A stretch of 64,000 nucleotides of DNA from Pseudoscardovia suis (lineage in GTDB: Bacteria; Actinomycetota; Actinomycetes; Actinomycetales; Bifidobacteriaceae): assembly GCF_002797875.1 (NCBI RefSeq), contig NZ_PGFC01000004.1, positions 62,001 to 126,000 on the forward strand. The letters are read 5' to 3'. A program made the translations under genes and the position numbers. Numbering within the stretch: position 1 is the first letter of the stretch; each line of letters begins with the position of its first letter. The notes under the pieces were generated by a model. The model saw nothing but the letters and a program-made list of their open reading frames with translations. It searched no databases and had not been told where the DNA came from. Positions 35,309 to 46,246 of the stretch are shown piece after piece.

Positions 35309-36415
35309 ATGGCACAGTTGGACGTCATCACCCTCACCGGCGTGCAGGCCGACGGCACGCACGGAGTGCTGGAGTCGGAACACCACGAGCTGCAGCCGTT
35401 CGTGGTCGATGCCGTGATGTGGGTCGACATGCATGACGCGTGCCGTAGCGACGACCTTGCCGACACGGTGAGCTATTCGCAAATCGCCGAGCGCATTATT
35501 TCGGTGATCCACGGCGAGCATTGCGACCTCATCGAACGTCTGGCGCAGAAGATCGCCGATTCCGTTTTGCTGTCGTATCGTGTGCGGCGGGTGCGCGTCA
35601 CCGTGCACAAGCCCAAGGCGCCGATTCCCGTGCCATTCGCGGATGTGTCGGTCACCGTCACGCGTGAGCAGACCGAAGCGGGCGACGCCACCGGTGCTGG
35701 TTTGAAGACCGGGGCGTCGCTGCTCGGGAACGACGGCAGAGATGACGATGACGGTAACGATGACAGTGACGGTGGCGACGGCGGAGACAGCAGGGGAGTT
35801 GTGCAACCCACTGTCGCTTCCGCTGCTTCCATTGCTTCTGCCGCTTCCGCCGCCGGGCGGTCATCCGACACCACAGGCGCTCCGCGCACCCACCATGCGG
35901 TCATCGCCATGGGGGGCAATCTGGGAGACGTGGCGTCAACGATGCGCAGCGCCATCGTCGCCATCGACGGATTCCCAGGCACACAGGTCACTGGCATTTC
36001 ACCGCTGTATCGCACCACGCCGTGGGGCATGGAGCCCGGCACGCCGGACTTTCTCAACGCGGTCATACAGCTGGACACGACGCTGGATGCGCATACGCTG
36101 CTCAGCTCGTTGCAGCTGGTGGAAACCGCCCACGGACGTTCCCGAGAGGTTCACTGGGGTTCACGCCCCCTTGACCTCGACATCATCGACTTCGATGCGC
36201 GCGTGAGCGCTGACCCTGAGCTCACGCTGCCTCATCCTCGGGCTTGGCAGCGCGCTTTCGTGCTCGCCCCATGGCTTGACCTGGATCCCGACGCCCGCAT
36301 CGCTGGCGAGCATGGCGGTGCCGCGCGCGACCTGCTTGCGAAGGCTCCTGACCGTGCTGCAATCGAGAAGGTGTCTGATTCATGGATTCTCTCAGCCGGT
36401 CAGGCTATGAATTAA
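35309..36415 (+). CDS. folK: bifunctional dihydroneopterin aldolase / HPPK (FolB-FolK fusion)
   Basis: Residues ~1-120 are dihydroneopterin aldolase (ITLTGVQADGTHGVLESE; DTVSYSQIAE; SVTVTRE). Residues ~190-365 are 6-hydroxymethyl-dihydropterin pyrophosphokinase (AVIAMGGNLGDVASTM; SPLYRTTPWG; RPLDLDIIDFD; LPHPRAWQRAFVLAPW). The two are joined by a ~65-residue linker of Asp/Gly repeats and Ala/Ser runs. The fusion gives two consecutive pathway steps in one chain. AAGGAGAATCTC precedes the ATG. Known as a fusion in actinobacteria; the linker is likely flexible. Confidence 0.95.
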   Translation: MAQLDVITLTGVQADGTHGVLESEHHELQPFVVDAVMWVDMHDACRSDDLADTVSYSQIAERIISVIHGEHCDLIERLAQKIADSVLLSYRVRRVRVTVHKPKAPIPVPFADVSVTVTREQTEAGDATGAGLKTGASLLGNDGRDDDDGNDDSDGGDGGDSRGVVQPTVASAASIASAASAAGRSSDTTGAPRTHHAVIAMGGNLGDVASTMRSAIVAIDGFPGTQVTGISPLYRTTPWGMEPGTPDFLNAVIQLDTTLDAHTLLSSLQLVETAHGRSREVHWGSRPLDLDIIDFDARVSADPELTLPHPRAWQRAFVLAPWLDLDPDARIAGEHGGAARDLLAKAPDRAAIEKVSDSWILSAGQAMN

Positions 36416-36561
36416 GACATACCCTGCGTGACGTGGCTGGAGCTGTCCGAACCCAACACGGCGGAAAGCCTACACAGCGCCACACGGTACACAATCGCAA
36501 ACCACAGCAACCCATAGCAAGACCCGCAACCGCATGAAACGGAGCGAGCAAGGAGGCACCC

Positions 36562-37101
36562 ATGAGAATCAGCCGCACGCCATGGTGGTACTACGTCATA
36601 GCCGTGGTGCTTGGCGCGCTTATCGGCACCTTCCTTGTGTGGCGCACCCGCACCACCGCCATCGCACCTGTCGGCGCACCGTGGTTCGTCTCCGGTGTGT
36701 TGTTCGTGCTGGGCATCGTGGTGCTGGTGCTCGCCTGGCAGGTGCATCAGTACGTCATCGGCAAGGTAAAAGAAATCGATGTCGACAAGGCATCGACCAC
36801 CCTTGTGCTGTGCAAGGCGCTCGCCATTGCAGGCGCGGCGCTCGCCGGCTATTACGGCGGCGAGCTGGCGATGTGCATCGTGTGGCGTGACGTGGCGTTT
36901 TACCAAGGGCTTATCGCGGAATGCTCCGTGGCGTGTGCCGTCACCGTCATTGACATGATTATTGGCATCGTCGGGGAAGGCTGGTGTCAGCTGCCGCCGC
37001 AGGAGGGGCCGGAGCATCCCAATGCGAAGAAGCGCAAGAAGCGGCGTCGTGATGCTGCGGTGGCGGCGGTGTCTCGTCCGGCGGATTCGGCGAAACGCTG
37101 A
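36562..37101 (+). CDS. DUF3180-family membrane protein
   Basis: 179 residues with four predicted helices (about 9-28, 40-60, 80-100, 115-135) and a basic tail, PNAKKRKKRRRD. Small four-helix proteins of the DUF3180 family commonly follow folK in actinobacteria, which fits the position. AAGGAGGCACCC precedes the ATG. Function unknown; the gene order hints at co-expression with the folate genes. Confidence 0.78.
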   Translation: MRISRTPWWYYVIAVVLGALIGTFLVWRTRTTAIAPVGAPWFVSGVLFVLGIVVLVLAWQVHQYVIGKVKEIDVDKASTTLVLCKALAIAGAALAGYYGGELAMCIVWRDVAFYQGLIAECSVACAVTVIDMIIGIVGEGWCQLPPQEGPEHPNAKKRKKRRRDAAVAAVSRPADSAKR

Positions 37102-37197
37102 AGCCTTTCGTGGGATTATCATGGACGGCACAGGCCATGCGCCACTGAGGGCGATGGACATGATAATCATGAGGGAAACGTAAGAAAGGGGCATCCC

Positions 37198-37644
37198 ATG
37201 GAGAAAATAACGGCAAGAGATGCGAAGAATCAGACTTTTCGCATCACGCGATTTTCGGAAGGCTACCGCATCGACGCCACGGATTCGTTCCTCGATGACA
37301 TCCGGGATGCCTTGGCCTCTTGGGAGAACGGGACCGCTGGCAATGCCACGATGACCTCGCAGCAGCTCGCCAAACAGCTGGCGCAGCTGCCCACAACCAA
37401 GTTCAAGGAATCGTACCGTTTGTCGGATGTCGACGAATTTTGCGAAAAGGCCCGGCAGACCCTGGAACAGTATGAGGCCGCGGGGCGTCCGGCTGCAGGT
37501 GGATACCCGGGCGCCGCCGGCGGTGATATGGTGCCGATATACGTGTCGCCAAGCGATTACGCCGCATTGGAGCGTCTGGCGGGCGAGCGTGGCGAATCGG
37601 TGGGCCAGTTCCTTCACGATTGCGTGAATTCTTGGGTGCAGTGA
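37198..37644 (+). CDS. DivIVA-like (DivI1A-domain) small protein
   Basis: 148 residues with two copies of the short DivI1A-type motif: TFRITRFSEGYRIDATDSFL and KFKESYRLSDVDEFCEKA. They are linked by a Ser/Gln helix. DivIVA proteins sense curved membrane at poles and septa. A Pro/Gly linker then leads to a C-terminal 40-residue domain, MVPIYVSPSDYAALERLAGE, that looks like a ribbon-helix-helix or small helical unit. No coiled coil long enough for classical DivIVA. AAAGGGGCATCCC precedes the ATG. Confidence 0.65.
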   Translation: MEKITARDAKNQTFRITRFSEGYRIDATDSFLDDIRDALASWENGTAGNATMTSQQLAKQLAQLPTTKFKESYRLSDVDEFCEKARQTLEQYEAAGRPAAGGYPGAAGGDMVPIYVSPSDYAALERLAGERGESVGQFLHDCVNSWVQ

Positions 37645-37742
37645 ACCGAGGTGCAGTGAACCAGGTGCGGTTGGTTCTCATGCAGCCAGCTGGGAAACGA
37701 CCCGCGCAACCTATTCCCATCATGATGTGCCACAATGGTGGC

Positions 37743-38639
37743 ATGTCACGATTTGAATTGAAAATGCTCTCCGATGGCGGGGAGATCGCACTGCTGGTGC
37801 CCGGCGATGATGCCGTGATGCACGTGGCACATGTGTATCCGCCGCTTGAACAGTACCCCTTGGGAACCGATCGTTATGTCAACGACCGCCCCAATCTCTT
37901 CCTTGATGCGCTCGACATCACCGACGGCAATGAGCCTCGGGATGATGCCAGTCCCGGGGATCAGGAACGCGCCGAAACAGGCAATTCCGTGTCGTTGCGT
38001 TCCTTGGCGCAGCGCGCCGCCCGGGCAAGCGCCGATGGATCCGGCAATGCGCGTCGGTTCAAGGACGGCCGCGACCTATGGGATAAAATCACCGCCCATG
38101 CCGCGGCTGCGGTGAATGCCACGGGCGCCGAACCGATCGTGGATGTGCGCCGCAATCACAATTGGAAGAAGAACCAGCCGTTGCGCAATCATGGTGCCGA
38201 TCCCGCTGCATGGTTCGTCAGTCATTTCTATTCGCGGTCGAATTCACGCAAGGATGCCTTCTTCGCCGCCCGCGGCATGGACCAGGTTTTCGTTGCGCTC
38301 GCCGAAGGCAACGTCTCCGCCAACCCCGAGGTGGTCCAGGAGGTCGAGCGCACGCGCGTCGCCCGCGATGGCAACGCCGATTACCCCACGTATGCGCAGA
38401 TGGCGAAGCTGCTTGATGATTCGAACATGCTCGTGTTCCATGACGATGCGTCGTTCGCGGCATGGCTGCGCGAGCAGGGCAAGGCGCAGGACGTCATGTA
38501 TCCGGACACCCCGGTGGACGTGTGGACGGAACCGGACCCGACCGCCGATCCTGACGATCCGGGCTATCTGGCTCCCCACTCCCAGTTGCCCGCAGGACAC
38601 CTCGCCAACGTGCTGGCTCCGCGCGAAGCCAAGCAATAA
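37743..38639 (+). CDS. uncharacterised 298-residue cytoplasmic protein
   Basis: I do not recognise a family. Soluble, mixed alpha/beta composition, begins MSRFELKMLSDGGEIALLVP, with no signal or membrane helix. A middle block, VDVRRNHNWKKNQPLRNHG, and AWFVSHFYSRSNSRKDAFF are rich in Arg, Asn and His and look like a binding surface. The C-terminal 40 residues are Asp/Pro-rich. Codon use matches the neighbours, so it is likely native. No good ribosome-binding site precedes ATG 37743; an upstream MM pair at 37719-37722 is in frame. It ends against the convergent tesB gene. Confidence 0.7.
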   Translation: MSRFELKMLSDGGEIALLVPGDDAVMHVAHVYPPLEQYPLGTDRYVNDRPNLFLDALDITDGNEPRDDASPGDQERAETGNSVSLRSLAQRAARASADGSGNARRFKDGRDLWDKITAHAAAAVNATGAEPIVDVRRNHNWKKNQPLRNHGADPAAWFVSHFYSRSNSRKDAFFAARGMDQVFVALAEGNVSANPEVVQEVERTRVARDGNADYPTYAQMAKLLDDSNMLVFHDDASFAAWLREQGKAQDVMYPDTPVDVWTEPDPTADPDDPGYLAPHSQLPAGHLANVLAPREAKQ

Positions 38640-38682
38640 GCCCAAGCCAGTTCAACAAACCCGATAAGTCACCGAGTGGCCG

Positions 38683-38724
38683 TCCGTAACAGCCGTCGCA
38701 ACGCTGGGCGAAGGCTGTTACGGA
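38683..38724. terminator. inverted repeat between convergent genes
   Basis: TCCGTAACAGCC and GGCTGTTACGGA, 12-bp perfect arms, 18-nt loop. Position fits a bidirectional terminator although T-runs are poor. Confidence 0.5.
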
Positions 38725-38791
38725 TACGGTTGCACCGCTTCTTGATATGCCGTTTTTTGATGTGGCTGATGCGGTCGATGTGGCTTCGCCG

Positions 38792-39871
38792 CTACTTCTC
38801 TGCGCCTTCCGTGCGAGGCACGCGCACCAGCGCTTCCTGCGCCATCACCGCCACGAGCTGACCCGAGCGGGTGTAGACCTTGGCGGTCGCCAAGCCGCGC
38901 CCGTGTGCCGCGACCGGCGTGTCTTGCACATACAGGTGCCATTCGTTGATGTCGATGTCCGCATACCACCACATCGAGTGATCGATGGAAGCGTAGCTCA
39001 TGCCCGGCGTGATGAAGCTCAGCCCTGCGCGGCGAATCACCGGCTCCATCATGATTTGGTCGCATCCCAGCGCCAGCAGCGCCCGATGCATCACCTGCGG
39101 GGCGTCCACGTGGCCGTTCGCCTTCATCCACACCATCTGCCGGCCGCTGTCGCGCTCGGCGGACTTCACATCGGGGGAGAGCATGACGGTGCGGGTGGCG
39201 TGGCGGATGTCGAACGGCGACTGATGCACGTAATAATCCGCGAACGAGGATTTGTCAGCGAACGGCGCCATCAGATCCCGCGCGCTCGCCAGCGATTCGG
39301 GGTCGGGCACATCCTGCGGCATCGGGTCGGCGAACTCCACTCCGGACTGCCCGTGCTTTTGGAAGCTGGCGATGGCGGTGAGAATCGCGCCGTCGCGCTG
39401 GGTCACGTTCACGCGGCGTGCCGAAAAGGACCTGCCGTCACGCAGATTCTCCACGTCAAACAACACGTCCTGCGAAATGTCGCCGGCCGTGATGAAATAA
39501 CCGTGCACCGAATTCGGCATGCGGTCGGCTTCCACGGTCTTGGACGCCGCCATCACGGATTGTGCGATGATCTGTCCGCCGTAGATGCGGCGTGTGGGGA
39601 ACGAGATGCTGCGACCGGTCACATAAGTGTGGTCCTTGGAAGTGACCGGGGTGTCAAGCTGCAGCACTTTGACTATGCTGTCCACTGGGGATTCGCCGTC
39701 CGTCTGGCCCAACACCACCGGCGAGGACTTTGTGAGAGCGGGGATGTCGCTCGTCGGCGCGGCAGGTGCTGCGGCGGATGCGGCAGCGGCAGGGGAAGGC
39801 TCCGGCGAGAGGGACTGTGCTGATGTGGATTGGGGGACGGCGGTTGCCTTGTCGTTTTCTGCGCAGCTCAT
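38792..39871 (-). CDS. tesB: acyl-CoA thioesterase II
   Basis: Hydrolyses acyl-CoA to free acid and CoA. Two hot-dog domains of the TesB type: FPTRRIYGGQIIAQSVMAA with HGYFITAGD in the first, and SYASIDHSMWWYADIDINEWHLYV near the second active site (typical LDHSMWFH). The 50 N-terminal residues are an Ala/Ser/Pro linker before SPVDSIVKVLQLD. ATG 39871 follows GAAAGGAAACGC. 359 residues. It lies between two inverted repeats. Confidence 0.92.
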   Translation of the reverse strand: MSCAENDKATAVPQSTSAQSLSPEPSPAAAASAAAPAAPTSDIPALTKSSPVVLGQTDGESPVDSIVKVLQLDTPVTSKDHTYVTGRSISFPTRRIYGGQIIAQSVMAASKTVEADRMPNSVHGYFITAGDISQDVLFDVENLRDGRSFSARRVNVTQRDGAILTAIASFQKHGQSGVEFADPMPQDVPDPESLASARDLMAPFADKSSFADYYVHQSPFDIRHATRTVMLSPDVKSAERDSGRQMVWMKANGHVDAPQVMHRALLALGCDQIMMEPVIRRAGLSFITPGMSYASIDHSMWWYADIDINEWHLYVQDTPVAAHGRGLATAKVYTRSGQLVAVMAQEALVRVPRTEGAEK

Positions 39872-39999
39872 GCGTTTCCTTTCGATTGACATGACGTTTC
39901 GATTGACATGACTATTGACATGACGATGCGTGGTGCAGGCGCATGGTTCTCCAATCCCGGCCTGTCCATCCTTGTCGATTCTACCCGTGGCATGCGCAA

Positions 40000-40045
40000 C
40001 AGAAAGAGGCGAGCGCCGGGAACCCGATGGAACCCGGCGCTCGCC
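40000..40045 (-). terminator. intrinsic terminator after ettA
   Basis: 13-bp perfect arms GGCGAGCGCCGGG / CCCGGCGCTCGCC; on the minus strand followed by CTCTTTCTG. Confidence 0.75.
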
Positions 40046-40085
40046 CCTTTCGTATGTGCAGTGCTCTGTGCAGCCGTCAGTTCGC

Positions 40086-41765
<1,680 letters not shown>

Positions 41766-42217
41766 AGGTTTTCCGTTCTCTTGAGAAGTTGAAGGCCCGC
41801 CATCATGCGTTGCGTAACCGCGCACCGTGCGCCGTCCCGCATTGCCGTGCCGGCTGTGCAGGCGTGGTGGTGACGATGCCGCGTGCGTGACTGCACTCCG
41901 TGGGTAGACGCGCTGATTGGGACCGAATGCTTCGTGTCTATTATTCCGTAAGCGCTCTACATGGGCGCGGCTGAGCGCGCCGCGCGGTGGTGTGAACCGG
42001 TGCGCGACCGGATGGCCGGGATGCGAACATGCGGCGACCGAAATCTGAACATGGCGGTAATCTCCAAACGCACACAATGAGGCAATCAGGTGGGAGCATC
42101 GCAGACTTGTGACGGTGGGGCACGGCAGAATCACGGTGGAGGCACCGTGGGCTTGCGCCGCAACCACGACCGACCACAACGCAATCGCAACGGAACCACG
42201 GCGGACGGAGGCATCGC
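41766..42217. other. 452-bp divergent gap between ettA and the TauE permease gene
   Basis: No gene or clear promoter is seen. GC-rich short repeats such as AATCACGGTGGAGGCACCG are scattered. It should hold both promoters. Confidence 0.4.
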
Positions 42218-43060
42218 ATGGGCGCAGGCATAGCAATCGGCGGTTTCACAATCGTCACGCTTCTCCTGATCTTTCTCGCAGGCATAGGCGCAGGCTTCGT
42301 CGGCTACGCCGTGGGCGCCTCGTCGCTGATCTCATACCCGGCGCTGCTGGCATGTGGCATCCCGCCGGTGCTGGCGAACGCATCCAACACCGTAGGGGTC
42401 GTGGGCACCGGCTTCGGCGGTGTGCTCGGCGCGCGCGTGGAACTCAAAGGGCAGGGCAGGCGTGCCGCCACCTACATCGCCATCGGCGTGTGTGGCGGAA
42501 TCCTGGGAGCGGTGCTGTTGCTCGAACTAAATCCCAAGGTGTTTGAATTTGCGGTGCCGCCGCTGATACTTCTCAGCACGTTGCTCATCGCCCTCAACCC
42601 ACGCGGCCGCATGGAAGCGCGGCAGGCAGCCCACGCGGTGCTTGCCCAGCGTGACGGGACGTCGAACCTAGCGCCGACCGTGACGCAGCCCATGTCGAAG
42701 GATCCGTGGTGGCTGTGGGTGTGCGTCTCCCTGTGCGGCGTGTACAGCGGCTACTTCGGGGCAGGAGCCGGCACGTTGGTGCTTGCTGTGCTTGACCTGG
42801 GGCGCATCGGCCCGTTCCATCACATCAATGCGTTGAAGACACTCGTCGGCTTCGGCGCCAATGTCTCTGCCTCGGTCCTTTTCATCTGCAAGGGCGTGGT
42901 CGTGTGGCCGGCCGCCATCGCCATGTGCTTGGGATGCTTCCTGGGCAGTTTCGTGGCGCCGCCCATCACCCGCAGGATTCCGGCGCGCATCATGCGCATC
43001 CTTGCTGTCATCGGTGGCGTGATCCTGACCATCGATCTGGCGGTCAAGGCATATTTCTAA
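42218..43060 (+). CDS. TauE/SafE (TSUP) family sulfite or organosulfur exporter-like permease
   Basis: 280 residues with eight helices in two inverted halves. The TSUP patterns are GIGAGFVGYAVGASSLISYPALLACGIPPVLANASN in the first half and GVYSGYFGAGAGTL with HINALKTLVGFGANVSASV in the second. Members carry sulfite, taurine-derived sulfonates or other anions; the substrate here is unknown. GGAGGCATCGC precedes ATG 42218. Confidence 0.87.
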   Translation: MGAGIAIGGFTIVTLLLIFLAGIGAGFVGYAVGASSLISYPALLACGIPPVLANASNTVGVVGTGFGGVLGARVELKGQGRRAATYIAIGVCGGILGAVLLLELNPKVFEFAVPPLILLSTLLIALNPRGRMEARQAAHAVLAQRDGTSNLAPTVTQPMSKDPWWLWVCVSLCGVYSGYFGAGAGTLVLAVLDLGRIGPFHHINALKTLVGFGANVSASVLFICKGVVVWPAAIAMCLGCFLGSFVAPPITRRIPARIMRILAVIGGVILTIDLAVKAYF

Positions 43061-43603
43061 GTCATCTTCACGTGAGTCATGCTCACGATTTCGCTGCCGT
43101 GCACACCGTGTGCACTGTATGGGCTGCGCGTGCTGTGCCGTGTGAGCTGACGCGCTGTGCCCTGCGCTGCGACACGCCGCAACTTATGAGATTGTGGATT
43201 TTTCGTTATGTTGAACGATGCGTGTCACACGACACCGCGGCTGTTTTTGTAGATTTCGCCTTTCATCGGTGATTGTGCCGATGTATGTCGATCATGCATG
43301 GTGATGATGCATGGTCGGATCGTTTCGCACGTCAGATATCGTGCATCGGGCTTGTCGAGGAAAATCAACGGATTCGGATATGCCGAACCGGGCCCGGTCG
43401 TCTGCACCCGTGTCCGCAGTCCTCGGCGTTCTTGGCATTATCCATGTCGATTTATGTCGATTCATGTCGCACCGCACAGCGTTCGTTCGCAATTCCTGTG
43501 CGGCAATCATGCGTGGATCAGACAATCAGGCAACGCTGGGGCGAAGGCGCATGGGGTGAAAGCACACGAAGAACAGAATCACGAAGAGATGAAAGGACAA
43601 CAC
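43061..43603. other. 543-bp gap upstream of the MFS-CBS gene
   Basis: No convincing gene. Holds short repeats: CATGCATGGT twice near 43295-43316, an ATGTCGATTT-type 10-bp unit three times near 43446-43470, and GTGTCACACGACAC near 43223. The GTG start is chosen over the longer frame, which has unnatural composition. Confidence 0.5.
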
Positions 43604-45529
43604 GTGACTTCAGCCATCAAGCCTGGCCGTGTTTTATTCGTGGCGGGATACGCCACATTCCTCGCCGCATTCAACGAGACGTTCCTCAACGTGGCCTTGA
43701 ACCCCATCATGCAGGACCTGTCGGTGAATGCCGGCATCGTGCAATGGGTGTCGACGGCATACATGCTCGCCGCCGCAGTGATGGTTCCGGTCGCAGGGTT
43801 CCTTTACAAGAAAATCCGCACATCGCTTCTGATGGCGATGTCGCTGGTCTTGCTGGTCGCCGGCAGCATCATCGGCGGTTTTGCGCCGAATTTCGCGATT
43901 CTGGTGGTGGCGCGAGTGGTGCAGGCGCTCGGCACCGGCATGATCGTGCCGGTAGGCATGAACCTGACGCTTGCCGTTGCGCCCAAAAACAAAATCGGCA
44001 CATACATGGGCATCATCGGCGCCATGACCACGTTCGGGCCTGCATTCGGCCCGATCGCCGCAGGCCTGCTGCTCGCCCACGGCACGTGGCACACGCTGTG
44101 CTTTGCGCTTGCTGCCTTGTCCGTGATCTGCCTGGTGTGTTCGATTCTGTGGGTTGGTGACATCGCGCAGTTGACGCATCCGCATATGGACGCCCTTTCC
44201 GTGACGCTCGCAGCCATCGGCCTGATTGGCTTGCTGTATGGCGTGTCCACGGTGTTCTCCGGCCAGATCGTGGTCGCCATCGTCACGCTGGTGGTTGGCG
44301 TGGTGGCGCTTGTTGCATTTGTGCTGCGCCAGCGCCGAATCCCCGAACCGTTCCTGAATCTGGAACCGTTCGGCAACCGTGCTTTCGTGCTGGGTGTGCT
44401 GCTGGTGATCGCCGCGCTGATGACGGTCTTTTCGATGAACATTCTGCTGCCGTTGTTCATGGAAAGCGCTTTGGGCTTCACCCCGCTGCAGGCTGCGCTT
44501 ACGCTGCTTCCTGCCTGCCTCGTGTCGTGCGTGCTGTCGCCGGTTGCAGGCAAGGTGTTCGATCGCTTCGGCGTGGGCTGGCTGGTGAGCATCGGCATGG
44601 CGGTTATCGCATGTTTCGTGCTGGCGCTGTCGTTCACCGGCGGCGCGACGACCAGCCTGAGGATCGTGCTGCTGTATGCGCCTGCGATCGCCGGTTGCGC
44701 TTGCGTGATGGGACCTGCGCAGTCCTATGCGCTGTCCAGCCTTGATCGCCGTATGTATCCGCACGGCGTGACGATCGTGTCCACGACATTCCAAATCGCT
44801 GGCTGCGTGGGTTCGTCTGTATTCGTGGGAATCCTGTCCGCGGTGTCCGCCGCCCATGAGGCTTCCGGCGAGTCTGCTGCGGCTGGCACCGCCGCTGGCT
44901 TCGATATTGCGTGCCGTGTTGCCTTTGCGGTTGATGTGCTTGGCTTCATCGCCGCTGTTGCGCTCGCACGGGTGGAGGCGAAGGCAAAGGCTGCTGCGAC
45001 TGCTGGCGCGGGTGAATCGAATGTGTCGGAACCAGGGCTGGAGCAGGCCGACGAGCCGTCGCTCGCCGATGCGATGAAGCGCGACGTTTATTCTGTCACC
45101 GCTGCCGACAGTGCATACGACGCGCTCCTGGTGATGGTTCACAATGGCACGACTGGCATTCCGGTGCTCGACGAGCATCAGCATGCCGTGGGATTCGTCA
45201 CTGACGGTGACATCATGCGCACGCTCATTGGCGACACCGCTGACAAGGCGTCCATGTCGTATGTCTATGCGCTGTGGGTGCAGAGCGACAAGTTCATGCA
45301 TCGCGTCGCCGGTCTGCGCCAGACCAATGTGATGGAGATCTGCACACACCGTGTGGTCACCGTCGGTGTGCATGCCCCGATTCGCCGCGTGTGCGAGATG
45401 CTTGCCGGCAACCGCATCAAGAAACTGCCGGTGACCGGCGGTGAGGATGGCAAGCAGGTGATTGGTGTGATCAGCCGTTCCGACCTGATGCGTTACATGG
45501 TTGCGACGGCTGTGCCCACCGACGAGTGA
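43604..45529 (+). CDS. MFS multidrug-type exporter fused to a tandem CBS domain
   Basis: 641 residues. Residues ~1-470 are a DHA2-type MFS transporter with 12-14 helices and motifs FNETFLNVALNPIMQDL, VQWVSTAYMLAAAVMVP and RVVQALGTGMIVP (motif C-like). After a ~25-residue linker, residues ~485-635 form a pair of CBS domains: LADAMKRDVYSVTAADSAYD...GIPVLDEHQHAVGFVTDGDIMRTL and VMEICTHRVVTVGVHAPI...KKLPVTGG...VIGVISRSDLMRYM. CBS pairs bind adenine nucleotides or SAM and gate transporters, so the exporter may respond to an intracellular nucleotide. GTG 43604 follows AAAGGAC. Confidence 0.88.
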   Translation: MTSAIKPGRVLFVAGYATFLAAFNETFLNVALNPIMQDLSVNAGIVQWVSTAYMLAAAVMVPVAGFLYKKIRTSLLMAMSLVLLVAGSIIGGFAPNFAILVVARVVQALGTGMIVPVGMNLTLAVAPKNKIGTYMGIIGAMTTFGPAFGPIAAGLLLAHGTWHTLCFALAALSVICLVCSILWVGDIAQLTHPHMDALSVTLAAIGLIGLLYGVSTVFSGQIVVAIVTLVVGVVALVAFVLRQRRIPEPFLNLEPFGNRAFVLGVLLVIAALMTVFSMNILLPLFMESALGFTPLQAALTLLPACLVSCVLSPVAGKVFDRFGVGWLVSIGMAVIACFVLALSFTGGATTSLRIVLLYAPAIAGCACVMGPAQSYALSSLDRRMYPHGVTIVSTTFQIAGCVGSSVFVGILSAVSAAHEASGESAAAGTAAGFDIACRVAFAVDVLGFIAAVALARVEAKAKAAATAGAGESNVSEPGLEQADEPSLADAMKRDVYSVTAADSAYDALLVMVHNGTTGIPVLDEHQHAVGFVTDGDIMRTLIGDTADKASMSYVYALWVQSDKFMHRVAGLRQTNVMEICTHRVVTVGVHAPIRRVCEMLAGNRIKKLPVTGGEDGKQVIGVISRSDLMRYMVATAVPTDE

Positions 45530-45564
45530 TCGGCCATCGCTGACGCGTGATGCGGCGTGATGCC

Positions 45565-45612
45565 AACGGCGTGTGTTTTGCATGTGCAATGCGAGGCACA
45601 CGCCGTTTTGCG
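45565..45612 (+). terminator. intrinsic terminator after the MFS-CBS gene
   Basis: AACGGCGTGTG ... CACACGCCGTT, 11-bp arms, followed by TTGCG; an inner TTGCA/TGCAA stem. Confidence 0.7.
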
Positions 45613-45829
45613 TGCGCTTTCAGGGGTGTATTCGTTGTTCGGTATTCGTGGGTGCGTGTGTGAGGATGCGGCGAGGATGCCGTGAGGATGCCGTGAGGGT
45701 GAGAGGTGTGACTTTCTTCACGGTTGGTGGATTTCTCGTGAAGACCGCGTGGTGGCGCGGCTGCAAGCCGATAGGATGGGAAGTGCATTCCGTGATTGGG
45801 GATGCATCCCGCCAGTTAAGGAGGATCAC

Positions 45830-46234
45830 ATGGTTGCGATGACTGATGACATGAAGAGCATGATTGCCAACAACCTGTGCTACATTGCAACGGTCGACGA
45901 GAGCGGATATCCGGACATCGGCCCCAAGATTTCCATGCAGGTCAAGGATGATTCGCATTTGTTCTATTACGAGCGCACCGCTCGCCAACATCTGCACAAC
46001 CTGCGTGACAACGGCAAGATGGTCGTTGCCGTCGCCACGAAGGACAACAAGCATGGCTACCGCTTCCATGGCCCTGTTGAGCTCGTCGATTCCGGCGATT
46101 TCTACGAGAAAGCCCTGAAGTTCGCTGACGAGCATGGCTTGAAGCGCCCCGCCGTCGTGCCGGTCATGACTATCACGCGTATCGACCTGCTTGATGCGGG
46201 CCCCAAGGCAGGCACGATTATCGCTCAGGACTGA
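45830..46234 (+). CDS. pyridoxamine 5'-phosphate oxidase-like FMN-binding protein
   Basis: 134 residues with the split-barrel pattern: LCYIATVDESGYPDIGPKI at the N-terminus, HLFYYERTARQHLHNLRDNGKMVVAV, and YRFHGPVELVDSG. Family members bind FMN, F420 or haem and reduce small molecules; substrate unknown. AAGGAGGATCAC gives a strong ribosome-binding site for ATG 45830. Ends 12 bp before the convergent small ORF of the candidate toxin-antitoxin pair. Confidence 0.85.
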   Translation: MVAMTDDMKSMIANNLCYIATVDESGYPDIGPKISMQVKDDSHLFYYERTARQHLHNLRDNGKMVVAVATKDNKHGYRFHGPVELVDSGDFYEKALKFADEHGLKRPAVVPVMTITRIDLLDAGPKAGTIIAQD

Positions 46235-46246
46235 CTGCCGGCCTGA

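Noticed and set aside
41766..42236. Longer ettA start that extends the frame by about 157 codons
   Set aside because: The extra residues are Arg/His/Pro-rich noise; EttA homologues begin at the TTG that gives LAEFIYSMIKARK.
43298..43603. N-terminal extension of the MFS-CBS protein by about 100 residues
   Set aside because: No ribosome-binding site upstream and unnatural composition; AAAGGAC before GTG 43604 gives the normal MFS N-terminus.
43634..45601. 655-codon minus-strand frame opposite the MFS-CBS gene
   Set aside because: Antisense shadow rich in His, Arg and Gln with no domain; the plus-strand gene has clear MFS and CBS motifs.
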